Assembly: GCF_009495745.1 (NCBI RefSeq)
Contig: NZ_WIDQ01000005.1
Coordinates: forward strand, 49,102 to 113,101
Length of the DNA stretch: 64,000 nt
Origin: Niveispirillum sp. SYP-B3756
GTDB lineage: Bacteria; Pseudomonadota; Alphaproteobacteria; Azospirillales; Azospirillaceae
Direction: 5' to 3'
Shown here: positions 1-8,422 of the stretch, in pieces
Layout of the letters: every line of letters starts with the position of its first letter
How positions within the stretch are numbered: position 1 is the first letter of the stretch
The notes under the pieces: generated by a model
What the model was told of the DNA's origin: nothing
What the model saw: only the letters and a program-made list of their open reading frames with translations
Database searches by the model: none
Translations under genes and position numbers: made by a program

Positions 1-588
1 CCGGACGGCCACCCTGTCCGACACCGGGGCGTTGACCGTAGCCTCATAGGTCTGCTGGCGGTAATTGCCAAGGGCGATGCGGCCGGTCACTTCCATCTTG
101 TCCAGCTGCGGCTTGTTGGAAATGACATGGACGGCGCCGATCTGCGCACCACGGCCGAACAGGGTGCCCTGCGGCCCCTTCAGCACTTCCACCCGTTCGA
201 TATCGAACAGTTCCACCACGGCACCGCGGGCGCGGCTGGCCGGCACGCCGTCCACAAAGACGGAAACGCGGGCTTCCTGCTGGGAAGAACCATTGTCGGA
301 GGTGATGCCGCGAATGACATAGCCGGGATTGTTCGGGCTTTGCAGCTGGATCTGCAGCCCGGGTACGAAATCGGACAGATCGTCCAGTTCCGTCAGGCCC
401 AGCTCCTCCAGCTTCTTGCCGCTATAGGCGGTCAGGGAGATCGGCACATCCTGGGCGCTCTGGCTGCGCTTCTGCGCCGTCACGATGATCTCTTCCAGAA
501 CAAGGGTCTCTGCCTGCGCCGGTATGGCGCTCAGAATCGCCAGGGCGCAGCCGCCCAGCAGGATCGGGCGCAAGCAGATATTCGACAT
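1..588 (-). CDS. TonB-dependent receptor, N-terminal part (cut by window edge)
   Basis: Outer-membrane TonB-dependent receptor, running off the left edge; only about 196 N-terminal residues are visible. It opens with a signal peptide (ILSAIPAQA then ETL) and a TonB-box-like stretch EEIIVTAQKRSQ. The plug domain follows (DVPISLTAY, YVIRGI, VFVDGVPASRARG, IERVEVLKGPQGTLFGRG), which is typical of the IVTAQKR family common in sphingomonads and related alphaproteobacteria. The ATG at 588 is preceded by AAGGGAATAGAA, a good ribosome site. It is divergent from a ROK repressor followed by sugar kinase and epimerase genes, so carbohydrate uptake is the likely role. The substrate cannot be read from the sequence. 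Confidence 0.92.
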   Translation of the reverse strand, partial: MSNICLRPILLGGCALAILSAIPAQAETLVLEEIIVTAQKRSQSAQDVPISLTAYSGKKLEELGLTELDDLSDFVPGLQIQLQSPNNPGYVIRGITSDNGSSQQEARVSVFVDGVPASRARGAVVELFDIERVEVLKGPQGTLFGRGAQIGAVHVISNKPQLDKMEVTGRIALGNYRQQTYEATVNAPVSDRVAVR

Positions 589-695
589 TTCTATTCCCTT
601 CCGATGATCGTGGCCGGTGTTGATGACGGGGGTCGGCCGATCACGCGCAGAATAGGGAAGGCTGTTACAGCTTCATGAAGGGGTCATTAAACTAT

Positions 696-711
696 TGTTT
701 GAAACATGTTT
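696..711. promoter_or_regulatory. Overlapping palindromes, candidate ROK operator
   Basis: Two palindromes overlap here: TGTTTGAAACA (696-706, symmetric around one G) and AAACATGTTT (702-711). They sit in the roughly 290-bp AT-richer gap (589-879) between the divergent TonB receptor and ROK repressor genes. This is where an autoregulated ROK repressor would be expected to bind. No clear -35/-10 pair could be assigned. The operator role is an inference from position and symmetry only. Confidence 0.35.
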
Positions 712-879
712 TTCTTTACCATTCAGTCTCTTGGGACACATCTATCAGGCCAATAGGGGACAACTGCCGGCCCAGTGCCGACCATGCGACGCGACATCCC
801 CATTGTGTGGCCCGGCCAGCACGCGGTAATTCCAGAAGCCAATCCTGTATCCGCCCGGTCCCAAAGGTCTCACCCGCCC

Positions 880-2100
880 ATGCAACCGCACACGCCCACG
901 CGTCTGGCCGATCTGCACCCATCGCTGGGGGCCAGCCTGTCCGGCACCAATCTGGAACGGGCGGGCGATCATAATCAGCGTGTCACCTTGCAGGCGATCC
1001 GGGTCAGCGGGCCGATCACCCGCAGCGATCTGGCCGATATAACCGGCCTGACAGCACCCGCCATCGCCAACATCACCAAGCGGCTGTTGAATGAAGGGTT
1101 GATCATGGAGGCTGGCCGCCTGCTGGGGCAGCGCGGCCAGCCGGCCATGAAGCTGACCATCAATCCGGATGGCTGTTTTTCCATCGGGCTGAATATCGAC
1201 CGCGACCATATCACCCTGGTGGTGCTGGACCTGCTGGGACAGGTGCGGGCGCGGGCAACGCTGGAGGCGGAATTTGCTTTGCCCGATGCGGTGATTGCCT
1301 TCTTTGACGCGCAAATCCCGCGCCTGCTGGAAACCGGTGGCGTTCATCCAGACCGGTTGATCGGGATCGGCATCGCCCGGCCCGACGATCTGGGCCGGGT
1401 GCATCTGCCGCACCAGCCGGCTGCCTATGCCGGGTGGGAGGAGGTGGACCTGCCCGCCCTGCTGGGGCAACGCTTGCGCCTGCCCACCTTTGTCGAAAAT
1501 GACGCCGCCGCCGCCGCCCTGGGGGAACTGGCCTTTGGCCACGGGCTGCATCATCCCAGCTTCGTCTATATCCTGTTCAGCCGGGGGCTGGGTGGTGGGC
1601 TGGTGATCGACGGCCATTATTATCGTGGCGCCAATGGGCGCAGTGGGGAGATCGGCTTTCTGCCCATCCACTCCCCCCACAGCACGGCCCGTGCGCTGCA
1701 GGATGCCGTCTCGCTGTCCGCCCTGTTCGAATTTCTGGAAGTGCGGGGCCACCCGCTGGACCGGCCGGACCAGCTGGCGACCCTGCCCGCATCCGGGCAA
1801 GCGGCGGTGGCGGATTGGCTGGAGATGGCGGCGGAATTGCTGGTGGAGCCGTTGCTTTCCATCAGTTGCCTGATGAATCCGGAGGCGGTGTTCATTGGTG
1901 GCCGGCTGCCGGTCGATCTGGTGGATGGGCTGGTGGCGGCCGTCAACCGGCGCACAGCCGATTATGGGGACCGCGTCCCCGCCATCGCCCCCCTGCGCCG
2001 CGCCGCCATGGCCGCCGATGCGCCGGCGGTGGGGGCGGCCATCCTGCCCTTCAACGACCGGCTGCTGCCGTCGCGCAGCGTGCTGATGAAAACAGCGTGA
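880..2100 (+). CDS. ROK-family transcriptional regulator (NagC/XylR type)
   Basis: Predicted sugar-responsive DNA-binding protein of 406 residues. An N-terminal winged helix-turn-helix (about residues 32-85: LQAIRVSGPITRSDLADITG, then APAIANITKRLLNEGLI) precedes a ROK domain with the glycine-rich SRGLGGGLVIDG motif. The usual ROK zinc motif (CxCGxxGCxE) is absent, and the region after GEIGFLPI is divergent, so it is probably not a kinase. I chose the ATG at 880 because the open frame upstream (from 775) encodes low-complexity sequence and the conserved domain starts after 880. It is divergent from the TonB receptor and precedes fructokinase and epimerase genes, which it probably controls. Confidence 0.85.
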   Translation: MQPHTPTRLADLHPSLGASLSGTNLERAGDHNQRVTLQAIRVSGPITRSDLADITGLTAPAIANITKRLLNEGLIMEAGRLLGQRGQPAMKLTINPDGCFSIGLNIDRDHITLVVLDLLGQVRARATLEAEFALPDAVIAFFDAQIPRLLETGGVHPDRLIGIGIARPDDLGRVHLPHQPAAYAGWEEVDLPALLGQRLRLPTFVENDAAAAALGELAFGHGLHHPSFVYILFSRGLGGGLVIDGHYYRGANGRSGEIGFLPIHSPHSTARALQDAVSLSALFEFLEVRGHPLDRPDQLATLPASGQAAVADWLEMAAELLVEPLLSISCLMNPEAVFIGGRLPVDLVDGLVAAVNRRTADYGDRVPAIAPLRRAAMAADAPAVGAAILPFNDRLLPSRSVLMKTA

Positions 2101-2372
2101 AGGCGCGTCTGATTTATTATTTCAATTTGCTTATTTTAAAAGAGCAGATAAATTGCCCCGTGAACGCCCCGGCCCCGTCAGGAAGGCCAAACCAGGGGCG
2201 AATGCAAGATGCCAGAGGAAGCCCATGTCCAGCGAGATTCTCCTGCCTTAGTATGGCTATGGCTGGCCGCCCCTGGCGTGGCGGCATCGCGGGCCATACC
2301 CGCACCTGAACCAAATAATTCCTTATGTCAAAGGGCCGCCGCGACCTGCGCTGTCGGCCGGAGCATTGCCAG
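2101..2372. other. Intergenic region with AT-rich patch
   Basis: This 272-bp gap lies between the ROK regulator and the fructokinase. It contains a strikingly AT-rich patch at about 2110-2153 (TTATTATTTCAATTTGC followed by TTATTTTAAAAG) in otherwise GC-rich DNA. Such TTATTT/AAATAA-like patches resemble the operators of Mlc/NagC-type ROK repressors, but no perfect palindrome is present. It probably holds the promoter of the kinase-epimerase genes. I see no coding sequence in it. Confidence 0.35.
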
Positions 2373-3269
2373 ATGATCAGAATTGGGGTCGATTTCGGCG
2401 GTACCAAGATCGAAGCCGCCGCCCTGGACCAGGATGGCCGTTTCCTGTCCCGCGTGCGTCAACCCAATCCGGGTGATTATGACACCGCCATTCGGGTTGT
2501 CTGTGACCTGATCCAGCGGGCCGAGCAGGAAGCCGGTGCCAAGGGCACTGTGGGCGTTGGCGTCCCCGGCTCCATCTCCCCGCGCACCGGGCTGATGCGC
2601 AACGCCAATTCCGTCTATCTGAATGGCCGCACCTTCCGGGAGGATCTGGCGACCGCCCTGGGCCGGGACGTGCATATGGCCAATGACGCCAATTGCCTGG
2701 CCCTGTCGGAAGCCGTTGATGGGGCGGCGGCTGGGGCGCGGGTGGCCTTTGCCATCATCATCGGCACCGGTTGCGGTGGCGGGCTGGTGGTGGATGGCCA
2801 GTTGGTGGAAGGGGCCAACGGCATTGGCGGCGAATGGGGCCATATCCCCCTGCCCTCCCCGCAAGGGGCGGAGCTGCCGGGCACCGAATGCTGGTGCGGC
2901 CAGCGCAACTGCCTGGAAACCTGGGTCTCCGGCACCGGCCTGCGCCGCGATTTTGAGCGGGTGAGCGGCCGGTCCATGAATGGCGAAGGCATCATCCATG
3001 CCGCCCGCCGGGGCGATGCCGATGCCGTGGGCGCCATGGATCGCTATATCGACCGGCTGGGCCGGGCGATGGCGCTGATCGTCAATATCCTGGACCCCGA
3101 TGTGTTCGTGCTGGGCGGTGGCCTGTCCAATGTCACGGAACTTTATGAGCGGCTGCCGGCCGCCATGCGACCGCATGTCTTCTCCGACGGATGGGAAGCG
3201 AAGATCGCGCCTGCCCGCTGGGGCGACAGTTCGGGCGTGCGCGGTGCCGCCCGTCTGTGGCATTCCTGA
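2373..3269 (+). CDS. ROK-family fructokinase / sugar kinase
   Basis: Cytoplasmic ATP-dependent hexose kinase of 298 residues, most like bacterial fructokinases (fructose to fructose-6-phosphate). Seen: phosphate-binding DFGGTK at residues 7-12, catalytic Asp in ANDANC (D105), adenosine-binding GTGCGGG (131-137), and a complete zinc site made of His157 and CWCGQRNC (C173, C175, C180). The ATG at 2373 puts MIRIGVDFGGTK at the N-terminus, as in the family; the upstream in-frame start at 2325 adds a non-conserved leader. It lies between the ROK regulator and an AGE epimerase. Glucokinase or allokinase specificity cannot be excluded. Confidence 0.88.
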   Translation: MIRIGVDFGGTKIEAAALDQDGRFLSRVRQPNPGDYDTAIRVVCDLIQRAEQEAGAKGTVGVGVPGSISPRTGLMRNANSVYLNGRTFREDLATALGRDVHMANDANCLALSEAVDGAAAGARVAFAIIIGTGCGGGLVVDGQLVEGANGIGGEWGHIPLPSPQGAELPGTECWCGQRNCLETWVSGTGLRRDFERVSGRSMNGEGIIHAARRGDADAVGAMDRYIDRLGRAMALIVNILDPDVFVLGGGLSNVTELYERLPAAMRPHVFSDGWEAKIAPARWGDSSGVRGAARLWHS

Positions 3270-3299
3270 TCCAATCCATCAGCCAGGGCCTTGACGCCA

Positions 3300-4460
3300 A
3301 TGACCAAATCCTCCCTCACCGCTGCCGCCACGCAGCGCGACCGCCTGAAGAACTGGCTGCTGGGCCAAGCCTTCCCCCTCTGGTGGCAGCAGGGCTACGA
3401 CCATGCGCGCGGCGGTTTCCATGAAAAGCTGGACCAGCAGGGCCAGCCGGTGGAGGCCAACCGCCGCGCCCGTGTCCAGGCTCGCCAGGTCTATTCCTAT
3501 GCCGCAGCCGGCCGCCTGGGCTGGGACGGCCCGGCGCAGACGGCGGTGAAGGAAGGGTTGCGGCTGTTCCTGGAACGGTTCCAGCGGCCGGACGGGCTGG
3601 TGCGCGGCGTGGTCTCCCCCGAAGGGGTGCCAGTGGATGACAGCGTGGCGCTTTATGATCAGGCCTTCGCCCTGTTCAGCATGGCCCAGGCCGCACAGGC
3701 GCTGAATGATGCCGCTGGTTACGAGGCGCAGGCACTGGTCGTGCTGGCCGCCATGCGCGATCTGCTGCCCCACCCAGTGGCGGGTTTCGTGGAACCGGCC
3801 GGCAAGCATCGCCAGCAATCCAACCCGCATATGCACCTGTTCGAGGCCTGTCTGGCCTGGGAGGAACTGACCGGCAACAAGGTCTGGACCGATCTGGCCG
3901 ACAGCATCGCCCATATGGCGCTGACCTATTTCATCGATGCCAAGATCGGGGGGCTGCGGGAATTCTTCGCCGCCGACTGGTCACCGGCCGAGGGGGTGGA
4001 TGGGCGCATCGTCGAGCCCGGCCACCAGTTCGAATGGGCCTGGCTGCTGCTGCGCTGGGGCACGTTGCGCAGCCGGCAGGATGCGGTGGAAGCCGGCCTG
4101 CGCCTGATCACCATTGGGGAGGGCCACGGCGTGGATAAGGCGCGCAATGTCGCCTTCAACAGCCTGCTGGATGATTTCTCCCCCCATGATGCCGCCGCGC
4201 GTCTGTGGCCGCAGACGGAACGCATCAAGGCCGGCTGTCTGGCCGGCTTGCTGATCGGACGCGCGGATTACTGGCAGATCGCCGCCGATGGGGCCGAGGG
4301 GCTGTGGACCTATCTGCAGACGGCCGTTCCCGGCCTCTGGTATGACCGGATGCAGGCCGATGGCAGCCTGATTGACGAGGCGGCACCGGCCAGCAGCTTC
4401 TATCACATCATCTGCGCCATCGTAGAACTGGATCAGGCTTTGGCAAAGGCCGGGGCCTGA
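3300..4460 (+). CDS. AGE-family epimerase/isomerase (mannose isomerase-like)
   Basis: N-acylglucosamine 2-epimerase superfamily protein, 386 residues, the usual length for the (alpha/alpha)6-barrel fold. Seen: RVQARQVYSYA, NPHMHLFEACLAW, EPGHQFEWAWLLLRW, WPQTERIKA and FYHIICA, which carry the histidines and arginines that line AGE active sites. Known members interconvert GlcNAc/ManNAc, mannose/fructose (YihS) or act on cellobiose. The neighbouring fructokinase makes aldose-ketose isomerisation of mannose to fructose the best guess. A TTG at 3291 in the same frame is an alternative start. It follows the kinase by 30 bp, so they are probably co-transcribed. Confidence 0.85.
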   Translation: MTKSSLTAAATQRDRLKNWLLGQAFPLWWQQGYDHARGGFHEKLDQQGQPVEANRRARVQARQVYSYAAAGRLGWDGPAQTAVKEGLRLFLERFQRPDGLVRGVVSPEGVPVDDSVALYDQAFALFSMAQAAQALNDAAGYEAQALVVLAAMRDLLPHPVAGFVEPAGKHRQQSNPHMHLFEACLAWEELTGNKVWTDLADSIAHMALTYFIDAKIGGLREFFAADWSPAEGVDGRIVEPGHQFEWAWLLLRWGTLRSRQDAVEAGLRLITIGEGHGVDKARNVAFNSLLDDFSPHDAAARLWPQTERIKAGCLAGLLIGRADYWQIAADGAEGLWTYLQTAVPGLWYDRMQADGSLIDEAAPASSFYHIICAIVELDQALAKAGA

Positions 4461-4470
4461 TCAAAGCGAC

Positions 4471-4507
4471 GCATGTCGGGGGATCAACCCGTGATCACCC
4501 GACATGC
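4471..4507 (+). repeat. Inverted repeat downstream of the epimerase gene
   Basis: Arms GCATGTCGGG (4471-4480) and CCCGACATGC (4498-4507) are perfect complements. A second nested stem GATCA/TGATC lies inside the loop. The RNA hairpin would be strong, but no T-tract follows, so it is either a weak or Rho-dependent terminator or an mRNA-stabilising structure between the epimerase and the DUF1624 gene. Confidence 0.5.
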
Positions 4508-4663
4508 CGGCCGGCAAGATTCTCTTTCCAGTCCCTCCCACGGCAGCTTTCGCTGATCCGCCCCCCATCATTCCGCATATCCAACCTGCGGTGCTGTCAT
4601 ACGCTATCCCGCTGATGGTAAGGACCGGCCGAATGGTCGGCAATGGAACGGGGATTGGCAGAG

Positions 4664-5857
4664 ATGACAAGCCTGACAGGCAACGGGATTTATGCGCCCG
4701 CGCAGACGGCACCGACGGCCACGGCGCGCACGCGGCTGGTGGCCATTGATGCGCTGCGCGGGTTGGTGATGCTGTTCATGCTGGTGGATCATGTGCGGGA
4801 GACGTGGTTCCTGCATATGCAAGTCAGCGACCCGGTGGATGTCACCCAGGTGAGCCCGGCGCTGTTTTTCACCCGGCTGCTCTCCACCTTCTGCGCCCCC
4901 ACCTTCGTGGCACTGACCGGCCTGTCGGCCTGGCTTTACGGCCAGTCGCACAGCAAGCAGGAAACCTCCCTGTTCCTGCTGAAGCGCGGCCTGTTCCTGA
5001 TCTTCCTGGAAGTCACCTTTGTCGGGTTCGCCTGGTCAGCACAGTTCCCGCCGCAGGGTTTCTGGCTGCAGGTGATCTGGGCCATCGGCATCAGCATGGT
5101 GGTGCTGGCGGGACTGCTGCATCTGCCCCGCCCCTGGCAGTTCGCGCTCGGTCTGCTGATCGTCTGCGGGCATAATCTGCTGGATGGTATCCGTCTGGCA
5201 CCGGGCGATGCCTGGTATGTGCCCTGGGCCATTCTGCACCAGCGCAGTGCCATCGATCTGGGCGGTGGCATGTTCGCCAAGACGACATATCCGATCCTGC
5301 CCTGGATCGGGGTGATTCTGCTGGGCTATGCCGCCGGCCCCTGGTTCGCCAGGAATGCCGATGCTGGCCAGCGTCAGCGCCGCCTGCTGATGGTGGGCCT
5401 CTCCATGCTGGTCGGCTTCGTCGTGCTCCGCTACACCAACCTCTATGGCGACAAGCCCTGGTTCACCGGCGACGATGGGCTGGTGACGGTGATGAGCTTC
5501 CTGGCACTGACCAAATATCCCCCTTCCCTGCTGTTCCTGTTGCCCACAGTGGGTACCGGCGTGCTGCTGCTGGTGTTGTTCGAGAAAGCTCAGGATAGCC
5601 GGCTGATGCCCTGGCTGGCCCTGTTCGGTGGCGCACCGATGTTCTTCTATCTGCTGCATCTTTATGTGCTGAAGGCGCTTTATCTGGGGGCCGTGGCACT
5701 TTATGGGTTGAACAAGGGCAGCGTCTTCGGGGTGGATAATGTCTCCACCGTCTGGCTCTGGTCGCTGGGGCTGGTGCTGCCACTCTATTATCCCACCCGC
5801 TGGTTCGCCCAGTTGAAGCAGCGTCGCAAGGATATCTGGTGGCTGAAATATCTCTGA
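4664..5857 (+). CDS. DUF1624 / heparan-alpha-glucosaminide acetyltransferase-like membrane protein
   Basis: Polytopic inner-membrane protein of 397 residues with about ten hydrophobic segments. The N-terminal signature RLVAIDALRGLVMLFMLVDH is typical of DUF1624/HGSNAT-like transmembrane acyltransferases, and the C-terminal MFFYLLHLYVLKAL segment also fits. Relatives move acetyl groups from cytoplasmic acetyl-CoA onto sugars or glycans across the membrane; the substrate here is unknown. The ATG at 4664 is preferred (GGGGATTGGCAGAG upstream) over an in-frame ATG at 4643. It may be co-transcribed with the sugar genes, though a hairpin lies between. A strong terminator follows. Confidence 0.75.
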   Translation: MTSLTGNGIYAPAQTAPTATARTRLVAIDALRGLVMLFMLVDHVRETWFLHMQVSDPVDVTQVSPALFFTRLLSTFCAPTFVALTGLSAWLYGQSHSKQETSLFLLKRGLFLIFLEVTFVGFAWSAQFPPQGFWLQVIWAIGISMVVLAGLLHLPRPWQFALGLLIVCGHNLLDGIRLAPGDAWYVPWAILHQRSAIDLGGGMFAKTTYPILPWIGVILLGYAAGPWFARNADAGQRQRRLLMVGLSMLVGFVVLRYTNLYGDKPWFTGDDGLVTVMSFLALTKYPPSLLFLLPTVGTGVLLLVLFEKAQDSRLMPWLALFGGAPMFFYLLHLYVLKALYLGAVALYGLNKGSVFGVDNVSTVWLWSLGLVLPLYYPTRWFAQLKQRRKDIWWLKYL

Positions 5858-5886
5858 CCGGCATTTCCTGCTGATCCGCCGCCCCC

Positions 5887-5921
5887 AAAGCCCCGCCATA
5901 CTCATGATGGCGGGGCTTTTT
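5887..5921 (+). terminator. Rho-independent terminator
   Basis: Perfect 13-bp stem AAAGCCCCGCCAT / ATGGCGGGGCTTT with a 7-nt loop, ending in TTTTT. It closes the sugar-utilisation cluster 29 bp after the DUF1624 stop codon. Confidence 0.9.
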
Positions 5922-6004
5922 GCCGCAGACGCAGCAGAAGCCCCCAGCATTTTCCACGCAATTTGACCCGCCAACGATATAACACACTGTCGCTCTATGG
6001 CAGT

Positions 6005-6028
6005 TTGACGAAACAATTTTGTCGTCAA
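6005..6028. promoter_or_regulatory. Inverted repeat upstream of siderophore receptor
   Basis: TTGACGA (6005-6011) and TCGTCAA (6022-6028) form an interrupted palindrome around an AT-rich centre. It lies about 160 bp upstream of the siderophore-type receptor, in the 334-bp gap 5858-6191, which has no gene. A repressor or activator site is plausible. It does not look like a canonical Fur box. Confidence 0.35.
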
Positions 6029-6126
6029 TGCGCAAATCTGGATAACAGGAAAAAGCAAAACGCAGGGCAAAAACGCCTCGCAATTATGCCGACCATTGTG
6101 TTGGCATGACGGGATGAATAAAAAAA

Positions 6127-6150
6127 CGGACGTTACATAGTAACAGTCCG
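6127..6150. promoter_or_regulatory. Inverted repeat in receptor leader
   Basis: CGGACGTTAC / GTAACaGTCCG: two 10-base arms around ATA with one extra base in the right arm. It is 41 bp before the receptor ATG, so it could be an operator overlapping the promoter or a 5'-UTR hairpin. The function is inferred from position only. Confidence 0.4.
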
Positions 6151-6191
6151 TACCAGGTTGGATGGCGGAGCTTCACAAAAGGGGAACAAAG

Positions 6192-8333
6192 ATGAAAACT
6201 AATCCCGGATTCCGGCTCGCTTTGGTGGCGGGGGTTGCTTGCGTCGCGCTGACCGGCACCGCAACTGCGGAAATGGCAGCTGGTGAGGAACTGGCAGAGA
6301 TCATCGTTGTCGGCCAGCGGCAGGCCTATCGTGGCGACATCGCCATCAAGGACACGCCGCAATCAATCCAGGTGCTGGATGGGGAACTGCTGCAAACAAT
6401 CGGCGCCACCGGCCTGGAAGATGCGCTGGAGATGGCCAGCGGCATTGCCAAGCAGAATAATTTCGGTGGTCTGTGGGATGCCTTCGCCGTGCGCGGCTTC
6501 TCCGGTGATGAAAATTTCCCCTCGGGTTATCTGGTCAATGGTTTCAATGGCGGCCGTGGCTATGGCGGCCCGCGCGATGCCTCCAACATTGAAAAGATTG
6601 AGGTGCTGAAAGGCCCCAACTCCGCCTTGTTCGGCCGTGGCGAACCAGGCGGTACGGTGAATATCATCACCAAGAAGCCGAAATTCGACACAGAGGGCAG
6701 CTTCAGCGTCTCCGCCGGCAGCTATGATAATTACCGGGTCGAAGGCGATGTCACCGGCGCGGTGGCCGACAAGGTGGCCGTGCGCCTGAATGGCGCGGCA
6801 GAAGATGCCGGCAGCTTCCGCAAAACCATCAAGACCAAGAAATACACCTTCAGCCCCTCCATCCTGGTGGAACTGAGCGAGGACACCTCGCTGTCCTATG
6901 AAATGGAATATGTGAACCAGAAGGTGCCGTTTGACCGTGGCATCGTCGCCATCAATGGCGTGCTGGGTCCGGTCGCCAATTCCACCTTCCTGGGCGAACC
7001 GGATGACGGCCCAATCAAGGTGCGTGTGCTGGGCCATCAGGCGCAGCTGCAGCATAATTTCAGCGATAACTGGAGCCTGCTGGTCGGTGCCGGCTACCGC
7101 GAAACCTCTTTCAAGGGTTTCTCCACCGAGGCGGAGCTGGCGGGTGGCCGCCAGACGCTGGACAAGACCAACGGTACCTTCCTGTCGCGGCAGCGCCGTT
7201 ATCGTGACTTCCAGACCGAACATTCGGTGTTGCGGGCGGAAACCAGCGGCACTTTTGATACCGGCGATTTTACCCATCACGTGATCATCGGTACCGACTG
7301 GGACAAGTTTGACGTTGATCACCTGCAACTGCGTTATCGGCCAGGTGCCTACACAGCAGGCCGCCCGATCACGGCCGCCAACAACGCCATCAATGTCTAT
7401 AACCCCGTCTATGGCAATCTTCAGGTGCCGGGCGCCTTCCGCAGTGAATTGGAAACCCAAGAGGCCTGGGGCGCCTATCTGCAAGATCAGATCGATGTCA
7501 CGGAGAAGCTGAAAATCCGCTTTGGCGGCCGTTACGACAATTTCGACCATAATGTCGATTTCCGCCGTACCAACACAAACGCGGCAAAGACCTATAAGAA
7601 GTTCAGCCCGCAGGCAGGTATCGCCTACGAATTCACCAAGGAAGTGTCGGTTTACGGCTCCTATGGCCAGGGTTTCCGCCCCAATTCCGGTGCTGACGCC
7701 AGCAACAAGCTGTTCCGCCCAGAAGAAACCAAAAGCTACGAAGTGGGGGCCAAATACACCACGCCGGATGGCAAGATCACCAGCACCGTCGCCCTGTTCA
7801 GCATGAAGAAGAACAATGTGCTGACGGCCGATCCAGTAAATTCCGGCTTCTCCCTGGCCATCGGCAAGGCGCGCAGCAAGGGGATTGAGTTTGATCTGAA
7901 TGCCAAGCTGCCGGAAGATATCCAGGTCTATCTGACCTATTCCTACACCGACGCCGAGGTGGCGGAGGATATGCTGGACCCCAATTTTGCCCAGCCGATC
8001 CTCGAAGGCTCCGCCCTGCTGAACGTGCCGAAGAACAGCGCCAACCTGCTGGTCACCAAGGAATTCACGTTCGGTTTGGATGATGTTGTCACCATCGGCG
8101 GCGGGGTGAATTATGTCGACAAGCGCCTGGGTGAAACGGCGACGGAATTCTATCTGCCCAGCTACACGCTGGTGAAGCTGCTGGCCTCCTGGCAGCCGAC
8201 CGAACAGTTGAAGCTGTCGGTGGATGTGAACAACCTGTTTGACAAGCGCTATTACGCCAGCTCCTACGCCCGGCTCTGGGTTGCCCCCGGCACCCCGCGC
8301 ACCTTCACGGCCAAGGTCAGCTACACGTTCTGA
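6192..8333 (+). CDS. TonB-dependent siderophore receptor
   Basis: Outer-membrane receptor of 713 residues, typical for ferri-siderophore receptors of the FhuA/FpvA type. A signal peptide (VACVALTGTATA) is followed by a TonB-box-like EIIVVGQR. The plug has DTPQSIQVLDGELL, FAVRGFS, IEKIEVLKGPNSALFGRGEP and GGTVNIITKKP, which are hallmark siderophore-receptor plug motifs. The C-terminal barrel includes GFRPNSGADAS and ends VSYTF with terminal Phe. The start at 6192 is chosen because AAAAGGGGAACAAAG directly precedes it; the in-frame ATG at 6162 lacks this. It is flanked by terminators on both sides, so it is a monocistronic unit. The ligand is unknown. Confidence 0.92.
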   Translation: MKTNPGFRLALVAGVACVALTGTATAEMAAGEELAEIIVVGQRQAYRGDIAIKDTPQSIQVLDGELLQTIGATGLEDALEMASGIAKQNNFGGLWDAFAVRGFSGDENFPSGYLVNGFNGGRGYGGPRDASNIEKIEVLKGPNSALFGRGEPGGTVNIITKKPKFDTEGSFSVSAGSYDNYRVEGDVTGAVADKVAVRLNGAAEDAGSFRKTIKTKKYTFSPSILVELSEDTSLSYEMEYVNQKVPFDRGIVAINGVLGPVANSTFLGEPDDGPIKVRVLGHQAQLQHNFSDNWSLLVGAGYRETSFKGFSTEAELAGGRQTLDKTNGTFLSRQRRYRDFQTEHSVLRAETSGTFDTGDFTHHVIIGTDWDKFDVDHLQLRYRPGAYTAGRPITAANNAINVYNPVYGNLQVPGAFRSELETQEAWGAYLQDQIDVTEKLKIRFGGRYDNFDHNVDFRRTNTNAAKTYKKFSPQAGIAYEFTKEVSVYGSYGQGFRPNSGADASNKLFRPEETKSYEVGAKYTTPDGKITSTVALFSMKKNNVLTADPVNSGFSLAIGKARSKGIEFDLNAKLPEDIQVYLTYSYTDAEVAEDMLDPNFAQPILEGSALLNVPKNSANLLVTKEFTFGLDDVVTIGGGVNYVDKRLGETATEFYLPSYTLVKLLASWQPTEQLKLSVDVNNLFDKRYYASSYARLWVAPGTPRTFTAKVSYTF

Positions 8334-8371
8334 TCTGGCAATTCTTTCGATACGGCATGAACCTCACTGTC

Positions 8372-8408
8372 ACGCCGCTGATACCCTCCGGTGTCAGCGG
8401 CGTTTTTT
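8372..8408 (+). terminator. Rho-independent terminator after the receptor
   Basis: Stem ACGCCGCTGATACC / GGTGTCAGCGGCGT (14 bp, one G-U pair, 4-nt loop) followed by TTTTTT. It ends the receptor transcript. It also shows that the in-frame ATG at 8357 is not the start of the next gene, because that would place a terminator inside the coding sequence. Confidence 0.9.
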
Positions 8409-8422
8409 CTGGGAGAATGGAG

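Noticed and set aside
8357..8422. Upstream ATG of the 2-hydroxyacid dehydrogenase at 8357
   Set aside because: A 14-bp stem with a T6 tract (8372-8408) would fall inside the coding sequence; the conserved protein begins after it with a good ribosome site.
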